From positions 186,001 to 250,000 of the forward strand of contig NZ_WOWP01000011.1 of the NCBI RefSeq assembly GCF_009741375.1: DNA of 64,000 nucleotides, read 5' to 3'. The notes below the pieces were generated by a model. That model saw nothing but the letters and a program-made list of their open reading frames with translations. It searched no databases and had not been told where the DNA came from. The stretch's first letter is position 1, and each line of letters starts with the position of its first letter. Of the stretch, positions 31,494 through 39,861 are shown piece by piece. Source of the DNA: Flavobacterium rakeshii (GTDB taxonomy: Bacteria; Bacteroidota; Bacteroidia; Flavobacteriales; Flavobacteriaceae). The translations under genes and the position numbers were made by a program.

Positions 31494-31548
31494 AACCGGT
31501 TAATTATTTGGAAGTTAAAAGAAAAGCATTCCCTTAAGGGTAACTTTT

Positions 31549-31556
31549 CAAAAATA
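31549..31556 (-). promoter_or_regulatory. -7 promoter element of dnaE
   Basis: Minus-strand TATTTTTG (exact TAnnTTTG), 56 bp upstream of the ATG. Confidence 0.5.
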
Positions 31557-31581
31557 CAGTTTTTCAGTCAACAATAAAAAC

Positions 31582-31604
31582 AAAAAAACCATCCTTACGG
31601 ACGG
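31582..31604 (-). terminator. Second terminator after the lipoprotein gene
   Basis: Minus-strand CCGTCC and GGATGG pair with one G-U, GTAA loop, followed by seven T. It backs up the terminator at 31661. Confidence 0.7.
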
Positions 31605-31660
31605 CTCAAAATGAAGTCTTTACACGCTTAATAAATTCTTAACACATATAATTTGCAAAT

Positions 31661-31690
31661 AAAAAAGCCATCCGTTTGGGATGGCTTTTG
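31661..31690 (-). terminator. First terminator after the lipoprotein gene
   Basis: AGCCATCC (31666-31673) and GGATGGCT (31679-31686) are perfect arms with A and T runs outside. Confidence 0.88.
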
Positions 31691-31699
31691 TTTTCTTTA

Positions 31700-32170
31700 T
31701 TATTGGCCTACCGGCTGTATTGGCACTCTGTAAAAAACACCGCTTCTGAAGTTAACTACCGTTCCGTCATCCTCAACTGCATTAAAACGGAAGGTACCTG
31801 TTATAAAACCCTGAACAAGATCAGTATCCTCAGCTAGTATTTCAATTCTTCCGTTACCTAAATCAGTACCTGTCTGATAGTTCATTTCTATCCCGTCAAC
31901 AGAAACCGAATAAGCCGCCTTATTTTGCTCATTCAGACCTAGTTCGTAAACACCCGGATCTACAGAGGCAGTCCTTAATACAAGGGTTTCGAAACCATTT
32001 GTTGCCTGTATGGTAAGTGAATTATCTGTTTCTCTTGTCGCGGTGTACTCTACTGCCCTCCACAACTCATCGTCTCTCATTGCCTGTACGGCCGGATTAT
32101 TGAATTGGATGTCTTCTTCACATGAGGCAAAAGTAACCATCAGCACTAGTAGTGATAAAATCTTTTTCAT
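31700..32170 (-). CDS. Small lipoprotein, possibly DUF6252-like
   Basis: 156 residues. Lipobox VTFASC (Cys about 17), then a beta-rich domain: DELWRAVEYTATRE near 35-48, YELGLNEQNKAAYSV, and the closing ITGTFRFNAVEDDGTVVNF with FRSGVFYRVPI. The final pattern, a strand followed by D-D-G-T-V and a G-x-F strand, resembles DUF6252 lipoproteins of Flavobacteriia; this assignment is tentative. Likely outer-membrane or periplasmic; function unknown. Confidence 0.6.
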   Translation of the reverse strand: MKKILSLLVLMVTFASCEEDIQFNNPAVQAMRDDELWRAVEYTATRETDNSLTIQATNGFETLVLRTASVDPGVYELGLNEQNKAAYSVSVDGIEMNYQTGTDLGNGRIEILAEDTDLVQGFITGTFRFNAVEDDGTVVNFRSGVFYRVPIQPVGQ

Positions 32171-32346
32171 TATTAATATATCTTAAAGAAATGGTGTATC
32201 AAATTTTACAACGACAAAAATAGTTTTTTATGACATATATCCTAATTAAATTATAATAAATCACAATAAAAGTATGTATTTTGAACTTTTTGAACGTCAA
32301 AATTCATAAAAATTAACGCAAAAAAAGTTTGTAAGCTAAAGTTTCA

Positions 32347-32354
32347 TATATTTG
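32347..32354 (+). promoter_or_regulatory. -7 promoter element of rpsP-rimM
   Basis: TATATTTG (exact TAnnTTTG), 48 bp before the ATG. A TTTG at 32328-32331 is 15 bp upstream, slightly closer than usual. The rest of 32171-32346 shows only AT-rich DNA. Confidence 0.6.
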
Positions 32355-32402
32355 CACCCTTAATTAACAGAGGTCGGGTACCTCAAACTTAATCTAAAGA
32401 TT

Positions 32403-32939
32403 ATGCCTGTAAAAATCAGATTACAAAGACACGGTAAAAAAGGGAAACCTTTTTACTGGGTAGTAGCGGCAGATTCCCGCTCAAAAAGAGATGGTAAATT
32501 CCTTGAAAAAATAGGAACTTACAATCCTAACACTAACCCTGCAACTATCGACATCAATGTTGAAACAGCTGTACAGTGGTTACACAACGGTGCTCAGCCA
32601 ACTGACACTGCAAGAGCTATCCTTTCTTACAAAGGTGCTTTACTTAAACACCACCTGGACGGAGGTGTTCGTAAAGGTGCTCTTACTCAGGAGCAGGCTG
32701 ATGCTAAGTTTGCTGCTTGGTTAGAACAAAAAGATTCGAAAGTAAGCGCTAAGAAAGACGGACTTTCTACTGCTAAAGCTGACGCGAAAGCTAAAGCTCT
32801 TGAGGCAGAGAAAAAAGTTAACGAAGATCGTATTGCTGCGAAGAAAGAAGCTGAAGCTGCTGCTGTTGCTGAAGAGACTACAGCTGAAGCTGAAGAAAAC
32901 ACAACTTCAGAAGAAAACACAGAAGAAACCCAAGCTTAA
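32403..32939 (+). CDS. rpsP: 30S ribosomal protein S16 with long acidic/lysine tail
   Basis: 178 residues. The first 85 are canonical S16 (VKIRLQRHGKKGKPFYWVVA, IGTYNP, AQPTDTARAILSYKGALLK). The remaining 90 residues are an Ala/Lys/Glu-rich low-complexity helix ending in a Glu/Thr-rich acidic tail; S16 of E. coli lacks it, while longer S16 proteins are common in Bacteroidota. Codon use is strongly biased (GGT, GCT, AAC), as expected for a highly expressed gene. First gene of an operon with rimM, 14 bp apart. Confidence 0.96.
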   Translation: MPVKIRLQRHGKKGKPFYWVVAADSRSKRDGKFLEKIGTYNPNTNPATIDINVETAVQWLHNGAQPTDTARAILSYKGALLKHHLDGGVRKGALTQEQADAKFAAWLEQKDSKVSAKKDGLSTAKADAKAKALEAEKKVNEDRIAAKKEAEAAAVAEETTAEAEENTTSEENTEETQA

Positions 32940-32953
32940 TTTGACTGCGATTT

Positions 32954-33484
32954 ATGCGTAAAGAAGATTGTTTCTATTTAGGCAAGATCGCCAAAAAGTT
33001 TAGCTATAAAGGCGAAGTCCTTATCTATCTTGATACCGACGAGCCGGGTTTGTATGAAAACATGGAATCAGTGTTTGTTGAATTCAACAAACACCTGGTT
33101 CCATTTTTTATTGAATCATCTTCAATTCATAAGGGCGACTTTTTAAGAACCCGCTTTGAAGATATAGACAGCGAGGAAGAAGCCGAAAAGATTTTAGGCT
33201 GCGAAGTATACCTACCGCTATCTATGCTACCTAAACTGGAAGGCGATAAATTTTACTTCCACGAAATAATAGGCTTTGATGCCGAAGACCTGCGACTGGG
33301 CAACATTGGTAAAATAACCGGTGTAAATGACACTTCGGCCCAACCTCTTTTTGAAATCCTTAAAGGTGATATAGAAATACTTGTCCCTATGATAGATGAT
33401 TTCATTGTAAAGGTAGATCGTGAAAACAAAAAAATTATACTTGATACTCCCGAAGGACTGGTAGACCTGTACCTTGATATATAG
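32954..33484 (+). CDS. rimM: Ribosome maturation factor RimM
   Basis: 176 residues. N-terminal RimM domain (about 5-90: YLGKIAKKFSYKGEVLIYLD, DFLRTRFEDIDSEEEAEKIL) and PRC-barrel domain (about 98-172: FHEIIGFDAED, IGKITGVND, ILVPMIDDFIVKVDRENKKI). RimM helps assemble the 30S head and binds S19. The rpsP-rimM order is widely conserved, although trmD is not next here. Confidence 0.93.
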   Translation: MRKEDCFYLGKIAKKFSYKGEVLIYLDTDEPGLYENMESVFVEFNKHLVPFFIESSSIHKGDFLRTRFEDIDSEEEAEKILGCEVYLPLSMLPKLEGDKFYFHEIIGFDAEDLRLGNIGKITGVNDTSAQPLFEILKGDIEILVPMIDDFIVKVDRENKKIILDTPEGLVDLYLDI

Positions 33485-33561
33485 TTTATTTCAGGCTACA
33501 TACTAACTACCTCAACCTTTAATCTTACAAATCTAAATTCTAACATCTCACTTTTTAAGAA

Positions 33562-34269
33562 ATGTTCCAGTTTAAGCAATTTACTATCCAGCAGGACCGA
33601 TGTGCAATGAAAGTAGGTACCGATGGTGTATTGCTTGGAGCATGGACACCGGTGAGTAACAATCCGTTTAGCATTCTTGACATTGGAGCCGGAACCGGAC
33701 TCATAGCTTTAATGATGGCTCAACGTAGTACTGCCGAACAGATTGACGCTATAGAAATTGACGATGAGGCTTACGAACAGGCTGTAGAGAATTTTGAAGA
33801 AAGTAAATGGGGTGACCGACTGTTTTGCTACCATACCGGGCTGGACGAATTTGTTGAGGAAATGCACGATGAAGAGTATGACATTATCGTTTCAAACCCT
33901 CCTTTTTATTCTGAGAATTACTCATCCGGTAACGAACAAAGAGACAAAGCCCGCTTTACCGAATCACTTCCTTTTGAACACCTTATTGAAGCCGCTGCGA
34001 TATTATTATCTGAAAACGGTATCTTTTCGGTTATCATTCCTTTTAAGGAAGAAGAAAAATTTATAGCCATTGCTACCGAATTTGACCTGTACCCAGCCAA
34101 AATTACAAGAGTTAAAGGCACACCCGATACCGAAATAAAAAGAAGCCTTATGGCTTTTACCAGACAACAAGCTGAAACAAATTTTGACGAGTTAGTTATT
34201 GAAACGGCACGCCATCAATACACCCCGGAATACACCGAGCTTACTAAAGATTTTTATTTAAAACTGTAA
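33562..34269 (+). CDS. tRNA1(Val) A37 N6-methyltransferase (TrmN6/YfiC-type)
   Basis: 235 residues. SAM-binding GAGTGLIALMMAQ (about 43-55), acidic residue ending strand 2 in DAIEIDDEA, and the N6-methyltransferase catalytic motif NPPFYSENY (about 113-121). The N-terminal FTIQQDRCAMKVGTDGVLLG is typical of the YfiC family, which methylates A37 of tRNA-Val. It lies 77 bp after rimM, so it may be cotranscribed. Confidence 0.88.
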   Translation: MFQFKQFTIQQDRCAMKVGTDGVLLGAWTPVSNNPFSILDIGAGTGLIALMMAQRSTAEQIDAIEIDDEAYEQAVENFEESKWGDRLFCYHTGLDEFVEEMHDEEYDIIVSNPPFYSENYSSGNEQRDKARFTESLPFEHLIEAAAILLSENGIFSVIIPFKEEEKFIAIATEFDLYPAKITRVKGTPDTEIKRSLMAFTRQQAETNFDELVIETARHQYTPEYTELTKDFYLKL

Positions 34270-34396
34270 GCTCCCTCCCTTTTCATAACTTATCGGGTTT
34301 TAAATTTCACTCTTGTTACTACAGCAGGAGCGCTTTCATTTTTACCTTACTATAAAAAATACAACATTTTTTTATGGATTTGTTACAATTCTTCTT

Positions 34397-34404
34397 TACT
34401 TTTG
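34397..34404 (+). promoter_or_regulatory. -7 promoter element of the acyl-CoA dehydrogenase
   Basis: TACTTTTG (exact TAnnTTTG), 21 bp before the ATG at 34426. Otherwise 34270-34396 shows nothing recognisable. Confidence 0.55.
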
Positions 34405-34425
34405 CCATCAACTAAAACGTTATAA

Positions 34426-35604
34426 ATGAAACCTGATTTATTTCAAGCTCCTGATTACTATCTTCTTGACGAACTATTGTCAGACGAACATAAAATGGTT
34501 CGCGATGCTGCCCGCGAGTGGGTAAAACGCGAAGTATCTCCAATAATTGAGGATTATGCTCAAAAAGCAGAATTCCCAAAACAAATTATTAGCGGCCTTG
34601 CCGATATTGGTGCATTTGGCCCTTACATTCCTGAAGAGTACGGAGGTGCCGGTTTAGACCAAATCTCTTACGGACTTATAATGCAGGAAATAGAAAGAGG
34701 TGATAGTGGTGTTCGTTCTACAGCATCAGTACAGTCATCTCTTGTTATGTACCCTATATGGAAATACGGTAACGAAGAGCAACGTAAAAAATACCTTCCT
34801 AAACTGGCTTCAGGTGAGTTTATGGGGTGTTTCGGTTTAACAGAGCCTGATTATGGTTCTAATCCGGGCGGCATGATTACCAACTTTAAGGATATGGGTG
34901 ACCATTACCTGCTTAACGGTGCCAAAATGTGGATATCTAACGCTCCGTTTGCAGATATCGCTGTAGTATGGGCTAAAAATGAAGAAGGAAGAATTCACGG
35001 TCTTATCGTAGAGCGTGGTATGGAAGGCTTCTCTACTCCCGAAACACATAACAAATGGTCATTAAGAGCATCGGCTACCGGTGAACTTATTTTTGACAAT
35101 GTAAAAGTCCCTAAAGAAAACCTTTTACCAAATAAATCAGGGTTAGGCGGTCCGCTTGGGTGTCTTGACTCTGCCCGTTACGGAATCGCATGGGGTGCCA
35201 TAGGTGCTGCTATGGATTGCTACGATACTGCACTTCGCTATGCTAAAGAGCGTGTACAGTTTGACAAACCTATTGCCGCTACCCAGCTGCAACAGAAAAA
35301 ACTTGCCGAAATGATTACCGAAATCACTAAAGCCCAGCTATTAACATGGAGACTTGGTGTTTTAAGGAACGAAGGTAAAGCAACATCGGCACAAATATCT
35401 ATGGCAAAAAGAAACAATGTGGATATGGCCCTGCATATTGCCCGCGAAGCCCGCCAGATTTTAGGTGGTATGGGTATTACAGGAGAGTATTCTATTATGC
35501 GCCATATGATGAACCTTGAAAGTGTTATTACTTATGAAGGTACTCACGATATTCACCTGCTTATAACAGGACTTGACATAACCGGTCACGCAGCATTTAA
35601 ATAA
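34426..35604 (+). CDS. Acyl-CoA dehydrogenase, glutaryl-CoA dehydrogenase-like
   Basis: 392 residues, full length. FAD-dependent: N-terminal helical domain, middle beta domain with CFGLTEPDYGSNPGGM and MWISNAPFADI, C-terminal helical domain with RYGIAWGAIGAAMDCYDTAL and RQILGGMGITGEY. The catalytic base is Glu 371 in TYEGTHDIH, the position and context used by glutaryl-CoA dehydrogenase. It would oxidise glutaryl-CoA or a related acyl-CoA in lysine/tryptophan or fatty acid breakdown. Monocistronic, promoter at 34397 and terminator at 35648. Confidence 0.9.
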   Translation: MKPDLFQAPDYYLLDELLSDEHKMVRDAAREWVKREVSPIIEDYAQKAEFPKQIISGLADIGAFGPYIPEEYGGAGLDQISYGLIMQEIERGDSGVRSTASVQSSLVMYPIWKYGNEEQRKKYLPKLASGEFMGCFGLTEPDYGSNPGGMITNFKDMGDHYLLNGAKMWISNAPFADIAVVWAKNEEGRIHGLIVERGMEGFSTPETHNKWSLRASATGELIFDNVKVPKENLLPNKSGLGGPLGCLDSARYGIAWGAIGAAMDCYDTALRYAKERVQFDKPIAATQLQQKKLAEMITEITKAQLLTWRLGVLRNEGKATSAQISMAKRNNVDMALHIAREARQILGGMGITGEYSIMRHMMNLESVITYEGTHDIHLLITGLDITGHAAFK

Positions 35605-35647
35605 AATATAAGTAAAATTTATACGTTTATTTAAAAATTCAATTGTT

Positions 35648-35683
35648 AAAAGCTTCTTTGTCTAAAGAAGCTTTTTTAATTTT
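35648..35683 (+). terminator. Terminator that overlaps the next promoter
   Basis: Perfect 12-bp arms AAAAGCTTCTTT (35648-35659) and AAAGAAGCTTTT (35664-35675) with a GTCT loop and T tail. The tail runs into the -7 element at 35677 and the TTTG at 35657-35660 sits in the stem and loop. Confidence 0.9.
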
Positions 35684-35684
35684 G
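35677..35684 (+). promoter_or_regulatory. -7 promoter element of the DUF3050 gene
   Basis: TAATTTTG (exact TAnnTTTG), with TTTG 16 bp upstream inside the preceding terminator hairpin. The ATG at 35699 is 14 bp further, so the leader would be only a few bases. Confidence 0.5.
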
Positions 35685-35698
35685 TAAAAAACTATGCT

Positions 35699-36484
35699 AT
35701 GAATACAGATACCGTTAACAAAAGTATCCAACCCCAAAAAGACCTTCTGTTAAAACACTCTTTATACAGCAAAGTAAAAACGATAGACGATTTAAAGTGT
35801 TTTCTTGAAGGACACGTTTATGCCGTTTGGGATTTTATGTCGCTGCTAAAAGCATTACAATCAAAACTTACCTGCACCACTACCCCGTGGTTACCGGTAG
35901 GAAATGCTGAGATAAGATACCTTATCAATGAAATCGTACTGGCAGAAGAAACCGATATTACCTTAGAGGGTAAAAGACAAAGCCACTACGAAATGTATGT
36001 GGATGCAATGGAAGAATGTGGTGCTAACACCAGCGAAGTAAAAGCATTTTTACAGGATGTGGTAAACACCCAAAACATTTTTGTTTCCATAAAACAGAGT
36101 CACCTGCACGAAAAAATTAAAGAATTTCTTGACTTCACTTTCAGGATTATTGAACAGGGCAAACCACATGAAATTGCCGCAGCATTTACCTTTGGACGTG
36201 AAGATCTTATTCCGGCAATGTTTACAGAAATACTTAGAAACTTCCAGAAGAATTTCCCTGAAACCAATTTGGAGAGACTTATCTATTATTTTGAAAGACA
36301 CATAGAACTGGATGCCGATGAGCATGGCCCAATGGCAATGCAAATGATTAGTGAACTATGTGGCGAAGATGAGCAAAAATGGAAAGAGGTTGAAGAAGCT
36401 TCAAAACAGGCGCTTGACAAACGTATTGAACTATGGAATGCCATTGAGGAAAACATTATGCACCACGACATGGCATCAATATAA
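35699..36484 (+). CDS. DUF3050 family protein, heme-oxygenase-like fold
   Basis: 261 residues, nearly all helical. Family landmarks: FLEGHVYAVWDFMSLLKALQ (about 35-54), TPWLPVGNAEIRYLINEIVL, FTFGREDLIPAMF (about 163-175) and YYFERHIELDADEHGPMA (about 196-213). Candidate metal ligands are Glu 37, His 39, His 96, Glu 168, His 201, Asp 205 and His 209; DADEH fits the DxxxH pattern of heme-oxygenase-like diiron oxidases. That enzymatic role is inference: no member is characterised to my knowledge. Single gene with its own promoter and terminator. Confidence 0.82.
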   Translation: MNTDTVNKSIQPQKDLLLKHSLYSKVKTIDDLKCFLEGHVYAVWDFMSLLKALQSKLTCTTTPWLPVGNAEIRYLINEIVLAEETDITLEGKRQSHYEMYVDAMEECGANTSEVKAFLQDVVNTQNIFVSIKQSHLHEKIKEFLDFTFRIIEQGKPHEIAAAFTFGREDLIPAMFTEILRNFQKNFPETNLERLIYYFERHIELDADEHGPMAMQMISELCGEDEQKWKEVEEASKQALDKRIELWNAIEENIMHHDMASI

Positions 36485-36505
36485 AAAAAAGAGTATAAAA
36501 CCCTG

Positions 36506-36537
36506 AAATCCCGATATATTATATCGGGATTTTTTTG
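36506..36537 (+). terminator. Terminator after DUF3050
   Basis: AAATCCCGATATA (36506-36518) and TATATCGGGATTT (36520-36532) are perfect arms around one T, followed by a T run. Confidence 0.9.
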
Positions 36538-36609
36538 TTAAAACAGCAAATTAATCGGCTTGCATATAAAATATTATGTATTTTCGGCGCTGAATTTAAA
36601 TACCTAATA

Positions 36610-38658
36610 ATGAAATTAAACACTACTACTATTAAAATCGGTTTACTTGCATTGTCTGGTTTGCTATCAGCAGGAGCTTTTGCGCAAAACAAAAAGGCAA
36701 AACAATTTGGACCAAACCAAAAAAACGGGTTCATTAACTGTGCATCCACACAATACGAAGAAAGCTTACAGAGAAAATTCCCAAACAGATCTAACACAGC
36801 GCAGTTTGAAGAATGGATTGCTCAAAAAATAGACGAACAAAAAGCCAAAGGCTTTTTAAAAAACACACAAACCACTAACCAAGTAGTAACCATACCTGTA
36901 GTATTTCACATTATACATGATGGAGACGCTGTTGGTGAAAACGAAAATATTGCCGATGAGCAAATACTTTCACAGCTTACCGTATTAAATCAGGACTTTA
37001 GAAGAATGGAAGATACTCCGGGCTACAATGAAAACCCTGTTGGCGCTGATATGGAAATAGAATTTTGCTTAGCACAAAGAGATGAGTATGGAATTGCAAC
37101 CAGCGGTATTACAAGGCATTATTTTGAAAACGATGATCCTTTTGGCTGGGACATGGAGGCTGTTGAAACTATAATAAAGCCACAAACACAATGGGATCCT
37201 AATAAGTACCTAAACATTTGGGTACTAAGCAATCTATACATAGGGTTCAATGGCACCCCTTTAGGTGAACTTGCCGGATATGCTCAATTCCCAACAGAAT
37301 CAGGACTTGAAGGACTTGAAGGGGATGGACTACCAATACTTGCCGAAACAGACGGTGTTGCACTTGGAGCAATGTATTGCGGTTCTTCAGACATTTATCC
37401 TGAAGGTTATTACAATGAGGAAAGCGGTAAAGACAAAGGACGTTCAGCCTCACACGAAGTAGGACACTATTTCGGCTTAAGACACATTTGGGGAGATGGA
37501 AATTGTGACTTTGACGACTATTGTGAAGATACACCAACAGCAGCACAAGCTAATAGCGGATGCCCTACAAATATGGACTCATGCCTTGATTCTCCCGGAC
37601 TGGATATGATTGAAAACTATATGGACTACACTAGTGATTTATGCCAAAATGTTTTCACCCAAAACCAAAAAGAAAGAATGCAAGCAGTATTAGCTAACTC
37701 TCCAAGAAGAGCATCACTAATTACATCTGACGGTTGTATTCCTGGAGTTGTTTATAACAATGACGGATCACTAAACGTAAATCCGCTTCAGCAAGCATGT
37801 GGAGAGGATTTTGTTCTAACCATCAACCTTAAAAACACAGGTACAAATACAATTACAGTTGCCGAAATAAACTATACTATTGACGAAGAAGCTGCTGTTT
37901 ATAACTGGACAGGTGAACTTGAAAATGGAGAAACTACCACTATAGAACTTCCGATTTCAGAACCTACAGCAGGTGAACACACTCTTAGTCTGTCTATAGC
38001 ATCTATAAACAACACAGAAGACGAAGCTCCATTAAATGACACTATAATACAAGATTTCTCCTATACACCGGTAGCATCATACAACACTCAGGAATTAACA
38101 GTTACCATTTTAACAGATGGTTATGGAGATGAGACAATATGGGCTGTTCTGGATGCTAATGAAAATCCAGTTACTTTTGGCGGACAATATAACAATAACA
38201 CCATGTATACCGAAACTGTTGAACTGGAAGCTAGCCAGTGCTACACCTTTGTAATAATTGACCAAAACGGAGACGGAATGTGCTGTCAATTTGGAGAAGG
38301 ATACTATGAGGTTACAACTACAGACGGAACAGTTGTTGCATCAGGAGGTTCATTTGATTTCACTGAAGAAACGACATTCTACGTAGATACTACTTTAGGT
38401 AATAATGATTATGTTTTTGAAAACGGAATCACACTTTACCCTAACCCGGTTAACAACATTGTAAATATTGCAATGCCAAACAATGAGCTACCGGAAAGCT
38501 ACACTATATTCAATAACCTTGGACAAGTAGTTTCTCAGGCTAAAGTTAGTTCTCAGGCAAATCTTAGCATAGATGCAAGCTCATACAGCAACGGTATCTA
38601 CTTTGTAAAAGTTGAGAAAAACGGACAAAGCACTACGCTTAAATTCGTAAAGCAATAA
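36610..38658 (+). CDS. Secreted M43-family zinc metalloprotease with T9SS sorting domain
   Basis: 682 residues from ATG at 36610; the in-frame leader open from 36535 would place 25 residues before a normal signal peptide, so the later start is preferred. Signal peptide to about 25 (LLSAGAFAQ). Protease domain about 95-375 with zinc motif HEVGHYFGLRH (about 285-295) and Met-turn ENYMDYTSD, typical of pappalysin-like M43 enzymes. A beta domain (about 395-490, CARDB-like) and a further beta domain (about 500-600, DQNGDGMCCQFGEG) precede the type A sorting domain (about 612-682, ITLYPNPVNNIVNI to LKFVKQ). Exported by T9SS and likely surface-bound or released. Confidence 0.92.
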   Translation: MKLNTTTIKIGLLALSGLLSAGAFAQNKKAKQFGPNQKNGFINCASTQYEESLQRKFPNRSNTAQFEEWIAQKIDEQKAKGFLKNTQTTNQVVTIPVVFHIIHDGDAVGENENIADEQILSQLTVLNQDFRRMEDTPGYNENPVGADMEIEFCLAQRDEYGIATSGITRHYFENDDPFGWDMEAVETIIKPQTQWDPNKYLNIWVLSNLYIGFNGTPLGELAGYAQFPTESGLEGLEGDGLPILAETDGVALGAMYCGSSDIYPEGYYNEESGKDKGRSASHEVGHYFGLRHIWGDGNCDFDDYCEDTPTAAQANSGCPTNMDSCLDSPGLDMIENYMDYTSDLCQNVFTQNQKERMQAVLANSPRRASLITSDGCIPGVVYNNDGSLNVNPLQQACGEDFVLTINLKNTGTNTITVAEINYTIDEEAAVYNWTGELENGETTTIELPISEPTAGEHTLSLSIASINNTEDEAPLNDTIIQDFSYTPVASYNTQELTVTILTDGYGDETIWAVLDANENPVTFGGQYNNNTMYTETVELEASQCYTFVIIDQNGDGMCCQFGEGYYEVTTTDGTVVASGGSFDFTEETTFYVDTTLGNNDYVFENGITLYPNPVNNIVNIAMPNNELPESYTIFNNLGQVVSQAKVSSQANLSIDASSYSNGIYFVKVEKNGQSTTLKFVKQ

Positions 38659-38679
38659 TGTTTTAAAAACATATCTCTT

Positions 38680-38712
38680 AAAAGCCTCTTCAAATGAAGA
38701 GGCTTTTTTTTG
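38680..38712 (+). terminator. Terminator after the M43 protease
   Basis: AAAAGCCTCTTCA and TGAAGAGGCTTTT around AA, then eight T. Confidence 0.92.
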
Positions 38713-38775
38713 TATTCATAATTAGGCTACCTGTTAAAATTTTATTCATAGATTTGAGTTAAGGTATAATAGACC

Positions 38776-39861
38776 ATGAATAAAAAAATTTATACTTACC
38801 TACCCCATATACTGGGCAGCCTACTATTTTTAAGTATCCCTGTTTTATCATCTCCCGATTTTAACTCAGGCGAACCGCTATTTAGCCTGGTTCCGTTTCA
38901 AAAAAGCTTCTTCAGTCATGTACTGTTATTGCTTTTTTTCTATTTAAATTACGGCTACTTAATCCCTAGGTTTTATTTCAGTAAAAAGCGAACTGTTTTC
39001 TTTGCGTTGATAGTAGTTTGTTATGCTGCCATAGCGATTACACCATCATTGATTTTTCGTGAACAGTGGCCACAGCAAATGCAGTCACCACCCGAAATGA
39101 AAACAAACTTCCCTGAAATAAAAATGCCACCACCAACGGGCATGCCAAAACAGCCGGCAGAATTTTCAAGATTCAGGGCTATGCGCCCCATAGAAGGGAG
39201 TACACTTTTCCAGTTCCTGTTGGTCTTTTTTGTTTCGTTACTGCTACGCATCAACCAAAGGCTAACAGATATACAAAGTGAAAAACTAAACACCGAGATT
39301 GCCTACCTAAAAGCACAAATTAATCCGCACTTCCTGTTCAATACCCTAAACAGTCTCCATGCGCTTGCCATAACAAAATCAGACGATGCTCCCGAAGCCA
39401 TCGTTAAACTATCTTCACTAATGCGCTATGTAGTTACCGAAAGTAGTGAAGACTATGTCCCTTTACAGGATGAGATTGAATATGTAAAAAACTACATATC
39501 CCTGCAAAAGCTAAGAATGGATAACAGTATTGACTTTCAGTTTAAAATAAAAGGAAATACCGATAATAAAGTAATATCACCCCTGCTGCTTATTCCGTTT
39601 ATTGAAAATGCATTTAAGTATGGCATTAACCCCGATGAAGAATCGGCTATAGCCATATTAATCCATATAACGCAAAATGAGGTGTTGCTTAACGTTAAAA
39701 ACAAAAAGGTTAACATTGACCTGCCTGAAAGCGAAAAGAGCGAGAAAGGTACCGAAAACACTTTAAAACGAATAAAACACCTTTACCCCGATAAACATGA
39801 AATAACTTTTCATGAAACCGATGACACTTTTGAAGTTAACTTAAAAATAGAGCTGACATGA
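38776..39861 (+). CDS. LytS-type sensor histidine kinase
   Basis: 361 residues. Four membrane helices (about 8-23, 43-60, 75-93, 140-157), a Pro-rich loop between helices 3 and 4, then the His_kinase domain (PF06580) with phosphoacceptor His in INPHFLFNTLNSLHAL (about 190) and an HATPase domain with LLLIPFIENAFKYG. It should autophosphorylate and signal to the response regulator whose ATG overlaps its stop by 4 bp. The input signal cannot be read; the sensor is purely transmembrane. Confidence 0.92.
   Translation: MNKKIYTYLPHILGSLLFLSIPVLSSPDFNSGEPLFSLVPFQKSFFSHVLLLLFFYLNYGYLIPRFYFSKKRTVFFALIVVCYAAIAITPSLIFREQWPQQMQSPPEMKTNFPEIKMPPPTGMPKQPAEFSRFRAMRPIEGSTLFQFLLVFFVSLLLRINQRLTDIQSEKLNTEIAYLKAQINPHFLFNTLNSLHALAITKSDDAPEAIVKLSSLMRYVVTESSEDYVPLQDEIEYVKNYISLQKLRMDNSIDFQFKIKGNTDNKVISPLLLIPFIENAFKYGINPDEESAIAILIHITQNEVLLNVKNKKVNIDLPESEKSEKGTENTLKRIKHLYPDKHEITFHETDDTFEVNLKIELT

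Noticed and set aside
36535..36609. N-terminal extension of the M43 protease.
   Set aside because: It overlaps the preceding terminator tail and would precede a normal signal peptide.
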